A stretch of DNA of 64,000 nucleotides from Ligula intestinalis. Taxonomy: Eukaryota > Platyhelminthes > Cestoda > Diphyllobothriidea > Diphyllobothriidae. The notes beneath the pieces were generated by a model. That model had not been told where the DNA came from. It ran no database searches and was given only the letters and a program-made list of their open reading frames with translations. Shown piece after piece: positions 35,030 to 45,544 of the stretch; position 1 is the stretch's first letter, and every line of letters starts with the position of its first letter. The stretch is from assembly GCA_036362985.1 (NCBI GenBank), contig JAYGXS010000006.1:11757765-11821764 (forward strand). Reading direction: 5' to 3'. The translations under genes were made by a program, and so were the position numbers.

Positions 35030-35375
35030 GACTGTGTTACGGAGGCGGGATCCCCATGCACTCACAGCAGTCACCGGAAAAGACAGACCAACTGACTCAT
35101 GACCGCAGTCCAGGCTCCCCCGGTGCGTCACACCCACATGCATCCCACCCGCGCCGTGCGTCGAGCAAACCAGACGACCACTCACATAGTGGGGGCAGTG
35201 GCCGTAGTGGAAATGAGTCTAGAATTTCTGCTCGCACACTATACGCTAGGAATATTTGGGAAAGACTGGAGCCATATAAATATGCCGGAGTGGCCAAGCT
35301 AAAGAACCTCCCAGACCCCGCAAGCCCCACGGTCTTTGTGTGCTGTTGAGTAAAGCCATTAAGAAGAAGAAGACT
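35030..35375 (+). repeat. dispersed repeat with AAG-rich tail (SINE-like)
   Basis: About 265 bp resemble 41030-41300 (shared gttacgg near the start, aggaatatt near the end). It ends in gccattaagaagaagaag, like a simple-repeat tail of a retroposon. No B-box was found. Confidence 0.5.
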
Positions 35376-35804
35376 CGATCGCTGGGACAAAATGTTTTCT
35401 GCTAATAAAGTTATTGCCTATCAGAACCGCACTCTTGCCTTCTTCTGCCTACAATTGGGTTCCAAATATTGGGCTGTAACAACCGGCGATGCAGAACTAA
35501 CTGGATTATAACAGACTGGCCCACACATATCGATGATGTAAGCTCTAGAGTTTTCATATGCACTGGTGAAAGTGGCCGGTCAGTGGCCTGATGCGGGAAT
35601 TGTGCGCCAGAGATTGGCACGGTGTGAGTCTGTGCCTAGATGTGCTACCACTCTTCCCATCAGGAATCCGGTATGGGATGCACAGACCGATTGGCACTCG
35701 CCATGTCTTTAACTAGTCTCCGTGTTGGTCGAGCGCATCTCTCAAGTCGCCCGCTATGAAGCAACCAGGGCGTTGGACGCAGGCCAAGACGGCTACTGCG
35801 CATG
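35376..35804. other. no gene recognised
   Basis: Short frames only; no repeat partner recognised. Confidence 0.35.
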
Positions 35805-35900
35805 GATGTGGCCTTCAACGGAAGTCGACCTTACCTCTCAATCGTATGAGGGGGAGAGTCCGTGGAGAACACACGTAAGTTCGCCGCGGGGAAAGCTCAA
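35805..35900 (-). pseudogene. PLE fragment (pre-endonuclease linker), inverted
   Basis: The plus-strand gatgtggccttcaacgg and the following 80 bases match 43402-43490 in the same orientation, which is the linker between RT and endonuclease of the minus-strand PLE. It joins the next PLE copy in inverted orientation at about 35900. Confidence 0.55.
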
Positions 35901-35904
35901 GTGA

Positions 35905-36850
35905 TCGACGTCTTCATATGCCATCAGGCAGAAAGACGGGGTGGCGATGGGTGAATAACTTGGCCCATGTCTCGCAAATGTCTTTATGGGCAACATTGAG
36001 AAATTAAGTCTTAGAGGCACCATAAATGACCTCGCATTTAAGTGCCAATACGAGCAAACACGCGAGCCCCAGGAAGCATTTGAAAATTGCGGCAATACTT
36101 TTACAAGTATTGTCCCAGCGATCGAGTCGTCTTCTTCTCGAATTTAACTGACGATACGTTTATTTTATCTTCTGTCCAACAGACCATAACACTGACACCG
36201 ACATTATGGTCAGCGCTCAACCATCGCTCAAGTTTTCTTATGAGATTGAGATATGTAACGAAACGACGTTTTCTTGAAGTCATTCAAAGAAAGGCAAAAT
36301 GCTGCGTGAGGTTTTCAAAAAGAAAACCTGAATGGGACGATGCATCAACTTTGACAGGTTTGTTCCCTTAAATATAAAACAAAATCTAGTCCAGTAATTA
36401 GTAGTTAAAGTACAACGGATCTGCTCTCCTTTACCTGTCGAAGTAGAACGCTAACAGCTGCAAAACATGCTTCTTTAAAATGAATACCCAGAAAGGTTTG
36501 TCCTTGTAAGAATAAGCGAACGCACCAAAAGTCTGCCACTTCAACCACAGAAAAGAAAGGCGTGTTCATAAGAATGACTTTGCAACAAGTGAACTGATAA
36601 CATGACCTCTGAAGACCGCGATCACTAGCGCTTTCCCGCGGTAGACTTACGCGTGTTCTTGGCGAATTTTCACCCTCCTATGATTGGGAGGTTAGGACCG
36701 ACGCCCGTTGAAAGCCACATCTATGTACATTTATTCCTTCACGTCCTCCTTACGCTTCCATGGCCGACGCCGACGCTAGTGGGCGATCGCATGGCGCCCC
36801 AATCTTCTAGTGACAGTCGGTCACCTCGTGCAGGTGACAGTAATTAGCCC
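35905..36850 (+). pseudogene. Penelope-like element with endonuclease core missing
   Basis: The RT part reads GVAMGE, a stop, then LGPCLANVFMGNIEKLSLRG (motif B region) and later LTDDTFIL with LKFSYEIE in another frame (motif C region, normally Y-x-DD). The copy is colinear with the PLE at 42839-44700 through the linker (36640-36720). It then jumps from cacatctatgt to the C-terminal tail (LPWPTPTLVGDRMAPQSSSD), omitting about 300 bp that hold GIY-YIG. Several stops and frame changes make it inactive. Confidence 0.65.
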
Positions 36851-38440
36851 TCCACGTACCTGACTCATGACTAATACTCAGAACCTATCCTCATATCCTC
36901 CCCTCCCCCATACCCCAGCGCAAGGGTTTCTAAAAGTCGATCTCGCCATGCGGAAGGCGTGAAAAAGCGATGGGTTGTAATCAAAGGACGCTTAGTAGCC
37001 CTGTCCAAATGTACGATTTTCGAGATTTCTGCAATTTTACTGGTCTGATTATTAATTGCTGAAAACTTATTCACCGAAGAAACCACTCAACAGAGCAATC
37101 ATCAAATCAATTGCAACCCCAGCACCTGACCTTGGAGCTGCTTACGCTTTAGATATGTTTTTGCACGACAACAGTGTCCCCTAGTGTTTTTATTCCAGGG
37201 GCCTGCACCACCCTTACCAGCGATCCTCTCTCTGACAAAATTTTTACGTCCGTAACCCAAAGATCAGGCCCATAAACCTTCCTAATCCAGCAACTGAATC
37301 TAACTTTTCTAAACTGTATCCTGGAATAAGCTATGGTGTAATTTTTGACAAGGTAAAACAGCCCGTCTTACCCTCTGCTACATACAGCAGATTCCTACCC
37401 CAGCTATATCAGGCTCGAGGCTCAGCTTCGTGACTGCGAGTCACAGTAAAGCGAAGCCATTATAGTCTGACTAACAGTCCTAAAAAGAGCCGACTCAACC
37501 CATACTTTGACAGCGTTGCAAGCGGTGCCTAATAGCGCGTGGTAAGAGGTTCAAAAACGTCAGTTCCTTAGTGACCAGTACGCTGGACTGCGTGAATATA
37601 GATTTACTGTCAATCAGTGAACCTTCCCGCTTTCCCTGGGTCAGTTCACGTAACGAACACACTACACATCTGATGGCGAAAAATTGGAGCAGTAACTGGG
37701 ACGGCTTGGAAGAATTGTAGCTCTAGGAATGGGAACTACCTGAAAGTAATTCGAGATACTTCAATAAAATCCTCAGGACAGCATGACAGTAGTTAAGTCA
37801 TCGGTTAACAGGAGAAAGGAAGAAACTCACCGGATGAAAACCATTCAGGCTAAGGCAGTTATTGCATTTCTGCGGGTTTTCTTACGATAAATCTGCGAAA
37901 GTTAGCATGTTCTAAATCACTCGTGACAGATGTAGGTAATTGTCGACGCCACTTTCACATGGACCGGTGATGCTTACATTAGGGAAAATGGCCGATCCCG
38001 ATCGGTCGTTACGCGGATGTTTTTATGGACATGCGACCCGAGGCAAAACAGTCAAAATATTCGCAAAAATTATCGAAATTTAAGGTATACTACAACTACT
38101 GGGGAGGGAAATTTGTGTAATTTATAACTGTTGAATAATATTGATATAAATAGGACGCCAATTATGTTTACAGGCCTTACCCACAGCAGAAGTAAGTACT
38201 GAGTTTTATTATATATCGATCTACCAACTGTCAATCGTATAATTCGCATCTCACATAGAACTTTACTTGAATTAAGACCGAGAGGTACAACAGTTAGCCT
38301 TAAACCGGACCACGTATGCAAAGGCCGCCCGCGGCCTTGTACTGTTTGTGCAAACTGTCTACTTCTGTACACTAACTTTTTATTTGCCATGAACAGTAGA
38401 ACTCGTTTACGAATGAGAGAGAATGTTTGCATTCCAGGTA
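36851..38440. other. no gene recognised
   Basis: Short frames, no recognised repeat. Confidence 0.4.
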
Positions 38441-38482
38441 TGTCTATTGTTAAAGAAGACAAATGATCGAGCACTGGAACAA

Positions 38483-38540
38483 AATGTATTTTTTTCCTGA
38501 GGTTTCGAGCTCCTGCAGTAGCCAATCGTCAGTGGTGAAG
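38483..38540 (-). ncRNA. hammerhead ribozyme, type I (minus strand)
   Basis: On the minus strand CTGACGA (38532-38526) and GAAA (38506-38503) flank stem II GGCT/AGCT with a loop containing ACTGCAGG. Minimal helix III CCTC is followed by AGG. The core bases are intact; stem I next to the core is weak (CCA against AGG). Confidence 0.6.
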
Positions 38541-38584
38541 AAATAACAACACACGTCCCGAGTAGCTACCCCATTTATTGCTGT

Positions 38585-38640
38585 TTCTCCACCTCTGACG
38601 ATGGGCTCATGCTAAAGCTCGAAAGCTCAGGACAACATAC
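38585..38640 (+). ncRNA. hammerhead ribozyme, type I (plus strand)
   Basis: CTGACGA at 38595-38601, GAAA at 38621-38624, stem II GGGCT/AGCTC with one wobble pair, helix III GCTC, stem I CCT/AGG next to the core. It is the mirror partner of the minus-strand ribozyme. Confidence 0.65.
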
Positions 38641-38688
38641 AATTTGTTCCAGTGCTCGATCGTGTGTCTTCTTTACCAATAGAACTCG

Positions 38689-40840
38689 TTTCCAGTTTTC
38701 AAAGTTGCTGAAGTCTGTATCGGTTATTCGCTGCTAATTGATGTTTCTGGGTTTAAACGGTAAAACTGTCCGTCAACTTTCTGCCTATCGAATATCTAAG
38801 TTGGTCTTCTATTGTGTTTGTCACATAAATTTTGGTCCTGAACTTTACAAACCAATCTTTATAGCTTAGTAATGATTATGTGTTATTAAAGGATCTCGGC
38901 ATAGAATTTTGTTAGCCTTAATATCCTGCGAAAGAAGATGGGAAAGCTTGATACAAATGTCAGATAAATACATGAAATATGCTCTACGAAATCCTTGCTT
39001 ATCTGCCTAACCGCAAAAAGATACTAATTTTCTTGGCATCTAACAAATTCACAAAATCGAAACCGACACCTTTCGAGCACAGATGGTTGTTTATTACACT
39101 CGCTTCTGCCACTTGGCAAAAATACTGTAAAGTGTCATGTGCATATCCTGCTAACTCAAAAAATTATGCTGCTGCAATCGTCAGATGTCGTTTAATATAA
39201 ATATAAAGCTATAAGTCAGGCCATTTGGGTGATAAAAGCAGGGGAGATGTGGTCAGTGCCAGTCAACTTCACTTAACCAAGTCCTGTTTAATGCTTTAAG
39301 TCCATAGGTTTTCAAGTCAATGAAGGCGAACGAACATTTTAGATTTATTCATCCTCAGGCAATGCAGTTATATAAAGGAGGATAGAGTAAACGAAAGATT
39401 TAGGCAACCAAGCAGCAGTAACAAAGAGGAAGATGGGTAAGAGAGGTGTAAGGGGATCAAATGGATCAGATTCTAGTCTTAATTGGGAACCACAGAAAAG
39501 GGGTAGGGGAAGAGGGGAAGGAGTCCGACATTTGCTTAATGTTGTCCCTTGGTCCTCATCTCGAGTTTTGTTAAGAGGTGTGGGGACGCAAGGTGTCAAC
39601 GTCTTGTGACGGCGTCGGTGGCCTGCGGATGCTTGATGCCGCTATCTCGTCACTGTTTTGCTGCGTGGTAAGAGGCCATAGGTTTTGGAAAGCGTGAAGC
39701 TTCTACCCGTCAACCTCAGGTCTGTGTAATGGCAAATGTTTTAAGCAAGACATTGACAATAAGTTGCAATAATATTCAATGCCATAAAACTAAAGTATGC
39801 AGAGAGACAAGACAGTGAGATGGGGGACTCTTTGCGGACGCGCGTGGGTGTTTTGTTTGCTAGAAGAGATGAAAGATGTCGATTGAAATGACGCATGACT
39901 TCGGCGTAGCGTACTTTTAAGTCTCATGAAACACTGAGATTTTAGCGCATAATGTCACACGCGGCCGCGACCAGCGGTGATTAAATTAGGCCTCGTTGCC
40001 GATCGCGATCGCAGTCACATGAAACAGCAGCGGAATCCGCTTGGGCGGGTAGACTGTAACATTGTTAATTTTCCCTCGGGCGCATTTTGTTAAAATGTTT
40101 CTCATATTCCATCAATTTAATGATGGTTAGGGTTGCTGTTGCTTTCGAAGAATACAAAAAATGGATCATAGGAATTTGTGATATGCCTCTTGGTAATATA
40201 TTGCTATATTAATTCTACTTTGCTTATTTAAGTAGCGGGTACATCTAGGTGCATTCGTTTGCTCAATACAACCGGCCATGCGCATGCAACCTCTTGTTCT
40301 CGGCTGAACGAATTTGGACTTCCCCACATCCCTTTTCCATCGAACCCCCCTTCCGACCTACAAACAATTATTTACTTCTTACGAAGTCTGTCCTCGTGTT
40401 TCGTCACCTGGAACACCCGATAACCAACAAGGGCGTATGATGAACGCATCTTTATCACACGGTGATGTTCTCGTGACTTCTGCGATCTTCTCCTCGTGTG
40501 ACCCTTAGGATATTGATAATAATCACGATGGGCTCCTCTTGACAGGCTTCAAACACTTCCAGCAGCAGGCCATCCAATTTGCATATACTCTACCCCCACC
40601 CCTCCCACTACGGGCGACAGTTTTTCTCCTTAAAACCCCACAAATGGCATTCAAGCCCCTAGAATTCTGAGCAATTCCTTAGGTCTTTTTACTGTCTGTC
40701 CTTTTTACGCAGTTCCAGTACTGGCAACGCCATATGTTCTGCGCTTCAAAGCTGCTCTGTACCAAGAGGGATTTCAGCGGTATTTACCTATATTGCCCTT
40801 AATAAGCCGGACCTCACCTCCCTCGAATGGTGGCCGCCCC
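38689..40840. other. no gene recognised
   Basis: Includes a purine-rich stretch at 39420-39525 and otherwise short frames. Confidence 0.4.
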
Positions 40841-40849
40841 CGTGTCTAC

Positions 40850-40998
40850 CTTTCCACTCGATTGCACATGACTGAATACTGCACCCAGCCCCCCTGATGT
40901 CATAGACAGTTATTTAGACTCCCTGAGATGAAATCCCGTGCCATGACTGTGGTGGAGAGCCAGTTGTCCATTCTCCCCCCACATCCCCTTCTTGACCT
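40850..40998. repeat. older repeat, left part, split by the transposon
   Basis: It matches the minus strand of about 53110-53310 (shared gcacatgactgaatactgc, cctgagatgaaatc-like, ccttcttgacc) with indels. The right part resumes at 42537. Confidence 0.6.
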
Positions 40999-40999
40999 A

Positions 41000-42536
41000 C
41001 AGGGTGCCCCACAAAAACCCCTAAGTTTGTGATTGTTACGGCAGCGGGACCGCCCATGCCGTCACGATCGATGGCGGAGAAAACAGAACACCTGGGCCAC
41101 ATCCGAAGTGAGGCCGCTCCCGTTGGTTAGCACCCGCATTCATGTCGCCCACGCCATGTTCCGCTCAGTGGTGAGGAGCACCCACACAACGTGGGTGGTG
41201 GTCGCAATGGAGAAGGTTCTAAAATGCCCACCTGCGCACCATATGCCAGGAATATTCTGGAAAAACGTGTAGACCCATGCCACAGCTAAGCAATTTCCAG
41301 CGCGAGGACATCGTCCTATTCTGTAAACAACATCCAACATAGGGGTTGCAGAAATGTCAGAACATTTTGCCTCAATTTTTTGGTGCCATTACAACTGACC
41401 AGTTTAGAGGTGTTGCGGCTGCATTCAAACCAGGTGGATCACCTGTAGCAAAGGTGCGTAAGCCTGGTAGTGGCACTTCTTGCAGGCACGATTCCCCAAA
41501 AAGGCGAGCAGTCTTGGAACTTGCCGTAACTCTACCAGATCATCACAGAAGATATTCAAGTCAACGTGAAATTTGTAAAGAACTGGGATTGTCAAAAGGC
41601 TATGTGCACAGACCAATTGCAAAATCCAATTTAAAATGTTTTCGACGTATTCAGTGCCATGTTTTAACTGAAGCACAACAGCAAGCTCGAAAGACAAAGT
41701 GTGATGCCATGCTTCAGCGCTTCGGTGAAGGAGAAAAATGGAAACAAATGTGTTTCTCCGATGAATCATCATTCTGCTTGTCTGAACCACTGAATAGGCA
41801 AAATGAACGCATATATCGTGCAGTGGAAGTCAAAACTGATATTCCTGATGAATTTTTGTTGGTGGAGGTAGACAAGCAGCAAAAATCTATCATGTGCTAT
41901 GGTGCTGTTTCCTGGCAAGGCAAAACAGACCTCTATTTTATTGAAGGAGATGCTGCCGGGCAGGAAGGTGTTGCACCGAGTCAGAGAAAAAAAAACTGTA
42001 AATCAAGTTGTTTACAGAGAGGAGATGTGCCCGCAGATGTTTGCAGATATTGATCAAGTAATGCAGGGAGAACCCTGGACGTGGCAGCAAGATGGTGCAA
42101 AGCCACACAGTGCCAATGACACTGTCGCCTGGCTCCGAGTTAACACTCCAGATTTCATCACACCCCAGCAATGGACATCCAAGAGCCCTGACCTGAATGT
42201 AATGGACTTTTGCATTTGGAGTGTACTCTTACAGGAGGTTCACAGACGAAGAATAGGAATCACTGATATTGAGTCAATAAAACATGTGTTGATGGACACA
42301 TGGAACAACATCCCTCTTGATGTCATTCGTCGAGCAGCTCAGAGCTGGATGGATCGCTTACGTCGCTGTTCTGCAGTTAATGGACAGCATTTTGAGCGGT
42401 ATCTGTAACTTGTTATTAAGTTACAGTTTGTTAATTACACAATAAAGTCGTCAGTTATAATTGTAATCAATAATTTTTATTTTTATAACAGTATAAACAT
42501 TATCATAAATTTAAGGGTTTTTCGTGGGGCACCCTG
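41000..42536 (+). mobile_element. mariner/Tc1-superfamily transposon, 1537 bp
   Basis: Terminal inverted repeats CAGGGTGCCCCACAAAAACC (left) and CAGGGTGCCCCACGAAAAAC (right, reversed) of about 26 bp; TA duplicated at 40998-40999 and 42537-42538. It encodes one decayed transposase. Between left TIR and ORF lies a segment shared with 35030-35300. Confidence 0.9.
41277..42408 (+). pseudogene. mariner-type transposase, DD37D-like, broken
   Basis: The frame begins MPQLSNFQREDIVLFCKQHP and meets TAG at 41340-41342, then continues open to about 41985, where the reading must shift frame near an A9 run (about 41986-41994) to continue to 42408. Catalytic residues visible: D in FSDESSF, D in WTWQQDGAKPH, D in SPDLNVMDF; 37 residues separate the last two, which fits the DD37D (maT-like) branch of the IS630/Tc1/mariner superfamily. 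An N-terminal helix-turn-helix (YSSQREICKELGLSKGYVH) would bind the ends. The enzyme would cut and paste DNA at TA; the nonsense codon and frameshift make this copy inactive. Confidence 0.85.
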
Positions 42537-42620
42537 TAGTTGCCGCGGTTACTCCAGAAACCACTCGTCCAGCCGCTCCCAGCCACCTTTCGCGCTGGCG
42601 GTTTAAACCAAGTTTTCCCA
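42537..42620. repeat. older repeat, right part after the transposon
   Basis: It continues the match to the minus strand of 53050-53105 (ccactcgtcc / cccctcgtca, agccacctt, cgctgg / ggctgg). Confidence 0.55.
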
Positions 42621-42838
42621 AAACTAGTTATGTCCTGCGTGGCGTTAGTTTTAAACGTGTGTCGTTTCCTTGTATAGAGTCAGGCGATTTGGCCAACTCC
42701 CTTCGATATTGTCTTGGTGTGTCCATTGTTGAGGTTTGTATACTATTAATCCTTTGCTGGCAAAACTATGTCTTCAGCAAATCTTCATCAGACCATTACA
42801 TTTGAAGGGGTAATGAAAACTGTACAGTTAGGCGGGGT

Positions 42839-44700
42839 TTATGAGTGTAGTCTGATTACAATTAATCGTTTACATGTCGCCCGAATGGCGAGGTCGGCGT
42901 GTGGAGGTTCTTGTGTTCGGGGATGGGTAGGGGAGGTAATTGGGTTAGGTTGCGGGCGTTGATCAGAGGTCGGATACATGGAATGATAATTGCTGCTGTT
43001 TTCACAAAGCGAGCGACTGTCACTGGACGCTGGGGGCGAAATGCGATCGCCATCTTGCGTCGGGTTCGGCCACGGAAGTGCAAAAGCTTGCGTCATCGTC
43101 CTCTGACGACACAACACTGAATTCGCCAGGCATATAGCCACCACTTCAGCTGTTGCAAGCACCCGTTGATGCAGGTCTTTGGAAAAGTTAGCTGGTGTTC
43201 GGTAGACTACCAGAAAGGCTTTGTTATTATCGACTCGATTATTCGTATCGACAAGATGTGCTATAATAGAAATCCATATCGATAAAGTTTCACTTTTGAT
43301 TAAACAGGCCAGCATGTGCTTACGTACCCTCTTTTCCAGGCTCCTCTTTGTTCGGTCAATGTATCCTGCTCCACAGGAGCAATTGAAAGAGTCAACACAC
43401 ATAGATGTGGCCTTCAACGGGAGTCGGTCTTTACCTCCCAATCGTAGGAGGGACGAGTTTGTGACGAATACCTGCGGGGAAAGTGCTGGCGATTGTGGTC
43501 CTCAGGTGTCTTCTGACCAGCTCACTTTTTGGCGTGCCCGCCAATATTTCTGAGGATGAAAATCTCCGAGTATCCATTTTTAAAAGTATGTGGTGTAGCT
43601 GCTGGAGTTTTGCTTCGAAAATGTAAGGAGAGCAGATCTGTCCTACTCCAGCTGCTGATCCCTGGACTAGATTTCGTTTTATATTTAGGGGGACGAAACT
43701 GTGAAATTTCGTGTATCGTGCCGTCCAGGTTTTCTTGCTGAATTCCCTGCGCAGGGTAGGTTCACCAGCTTGCATTCACAGAACGGCATCATCGTCTACC
43801 TCAGGCCCTGCATAAAATTTGAGAAATGGATGCTCGCTGTTAAACTTTGCGACCAGGGCGTCGGTGTCAGCGTCACAGTCGGTCAAACAGAAGATGTCAT
43901 CCATATATCGACCGTAAAATGCAAGGTCATTGATGATGTCCCTTAGACTCGTTGTCTCGAGCTTGCCCGTAAAGACGTTTGTGAGAAACGGGTCAAGCGG
44001 TGAACCCATCACCACACGATCTTTTTGTCTGTTAAACTGACCATTGCAAAGAATTTGCACATCTTGCGTGCATCACGTAAGTAGCTCTTTTAGGGTTTTC
44101 ACGGGCATTTCTATCTGGTAGTTGGTGTCCCGAATAAAGCCACAGAGGTGCTCTTCGGTCTCTACTATGGTTAGGTTTGTAAAAAGTGATTATACATCCT
44201 ACGAGAGCATCCTACTTACACCAAAATTCGTACACTTTATAGCTTCAACAAACTCAAATGTGCCTCTCAAACCTCGACGGTATAGGTCACTTCCAAGTGG
44301 CTTCAGCTTTTCTCCCAGCCATTTGGCGATGGTGTGATCAGGAGAGTTTCTCATATCCAAGCTAGGACGCAATGGTAACCCCTGTTTGTGGATTTTCAGA
44401 ATGCCACATATTCTGGATACTGTCATGTCTACAGGTCTCAGTCCTTCAAGCTCTTTGTCAGACAAAATACTTTATTTGTGGAGGTCTTTGAGAACTGTAA
44501 TTAACTGACCCTCGACGGCTTCTGCTCGATCCTTATCCTTCTCGAACTGTAAGAACTTTGAACGATCTGCTAGGATAGCTTCTAGTTTTGCAGCATAATA
44601 ATTCTTATTCATCAGTACTATTCCGGACCTTTTGATGAATAAGAAGAGTTTTATTTTCCTGACATTTTTGATTCTGTCGGTAATCCTTTATCATAGGTAG
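42839..44700 (-). pseudogene. Penelope-like retroelement, RT plus GIY-YIG (minus strand)
   Basis: Order on the minus strand: linker helix (ILADRSKFLQFEKDKDRAEA), ILKIHKQGLPLRPSLD (44400-44350), a broken motif A reading SLFTN near 44190, VVMGSPLDPFLTNVFTGKLE (motif B), YGRYMDDIFCLTD (motif C, catalytic YMDD at about 43905), then CSCGAGYIDRTKRSLEKRVR at 43370-43310 (GIY-YIG core read as GAG-YID) and the tail ATAEVVAICLANSVLC. Stops at 44467, 44204 and between RT and endonuclease show decay. PLEs copy RNA into DNA at a nick made by the endonuclease. It lies divergent from the next PLE. Confidence 0.75.
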
Positions 44701-44705
44701 TGGGA
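44645..44705 (-). ncRNA. hammerhead ribozyme relic
   Basis: The minus strand retains GGATT...GAATC stem II with loop ACCGACA and the 3' flank GTCAGGAAAATAAAACTC shared with 55021-55038. The core GAAA is AAAA and CTGANGA is disturbed (CTATGATAA). Probably inactive. Confidence 0.45.
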
Positions 44706-44739
44706 CAATAGTCTGAGTCATGCACAGATTGCACGGTAT

Positions 44740-45006
44740 TTATAGTTCATAGCTGTCATCTGCATTCGAAATATAATAATCAGTTCCTGTAAGCAGCGCG
44801 TGGGTCTTAACTGGTTCGCTGATGACTGGACACATCGCGTTCGACTCGTTAATTGCCACGATTTCCGTGTCCGCGTCGGATGCGGGCTTGCGAATGGTGC
44901 AACAATTATACTCGCTGTCGTCAGAATTATTGCTGGGTCCGGTGTTACCCACATGACTGATTCTCCTGCTCAGGCAATGTCTCTGTGCGCAGTATAGAAA
45001 CGGCAA
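44740..45006 (-). pseudogene. PLE C-terminal tail preceding the minus-strand PLE
   Basis: It reads CAQRHCLSRRISHVG and INESNAMC, matching VLRHCLSERIGHVG and INESNAKC at 54660-54830. On the minus strand, tail, ribozyme relic and then a new PLE follow each other, the tandem arrangement expected of PLEs with pseudo-LTRs. Confidence 0.6.
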
Positions 45007-45544
45007 TTATGTAGAAGCTGATTTAAATTTCCTCTCACTGTGGTTTTAATCCGTTAAAATGATGGAGTAAAACGATACTAAATGTGACATAAGCCCCTTT
45101 TGATTTACTTGGGTGCTTGTATAAAAAGTTGGCAGTTGATGTATCTAGGTCTGCAAAACTGACCTAAATCTGATTTTATCTTGCAACCGTGACAAAAAAT
45201 GATGGCTTTCGAGGTGTTGCCTTGTAAAAAAGTCATGAACCGAGAGCGAGCTACAATGCGATCAAAACCACACAAAAATCTGAATTATAGCGTCTTCCAC
45301 GATACAGTCCAGTTGATAAAAACATTCAGTTTGGTATTTCAGAGTCCAGGTATCAATTGGCAAACATGCAAAGCTGCATAACCTGACGATACATCTTGTT
45401 TTTCTGAAGAATATATGCAAATAATTAATTAACAGTGCAGGTATACACATGCATATTGCGTAAGCATAAAATCTGAATGTTTGTAAATTAAAGAAAACTT
45501 TCTGCGACGCAATAACGCCCAGCGATTGGTTTTCCATGAAGCCA

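Larger units (their letters stand above)
38443..38688. repeat. palindromic pair of hammerhead-bearing repeats
   Basis: Arms 38443-38540 and 38583-38688 are reverse complements (outer parts gttccagtgctcgatc and cttcttta) around a 42-bp spacer. Each arm carries one hammerhead ribozyme; the ribozymes point outward on opposite strands. Confidence 0.75.
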
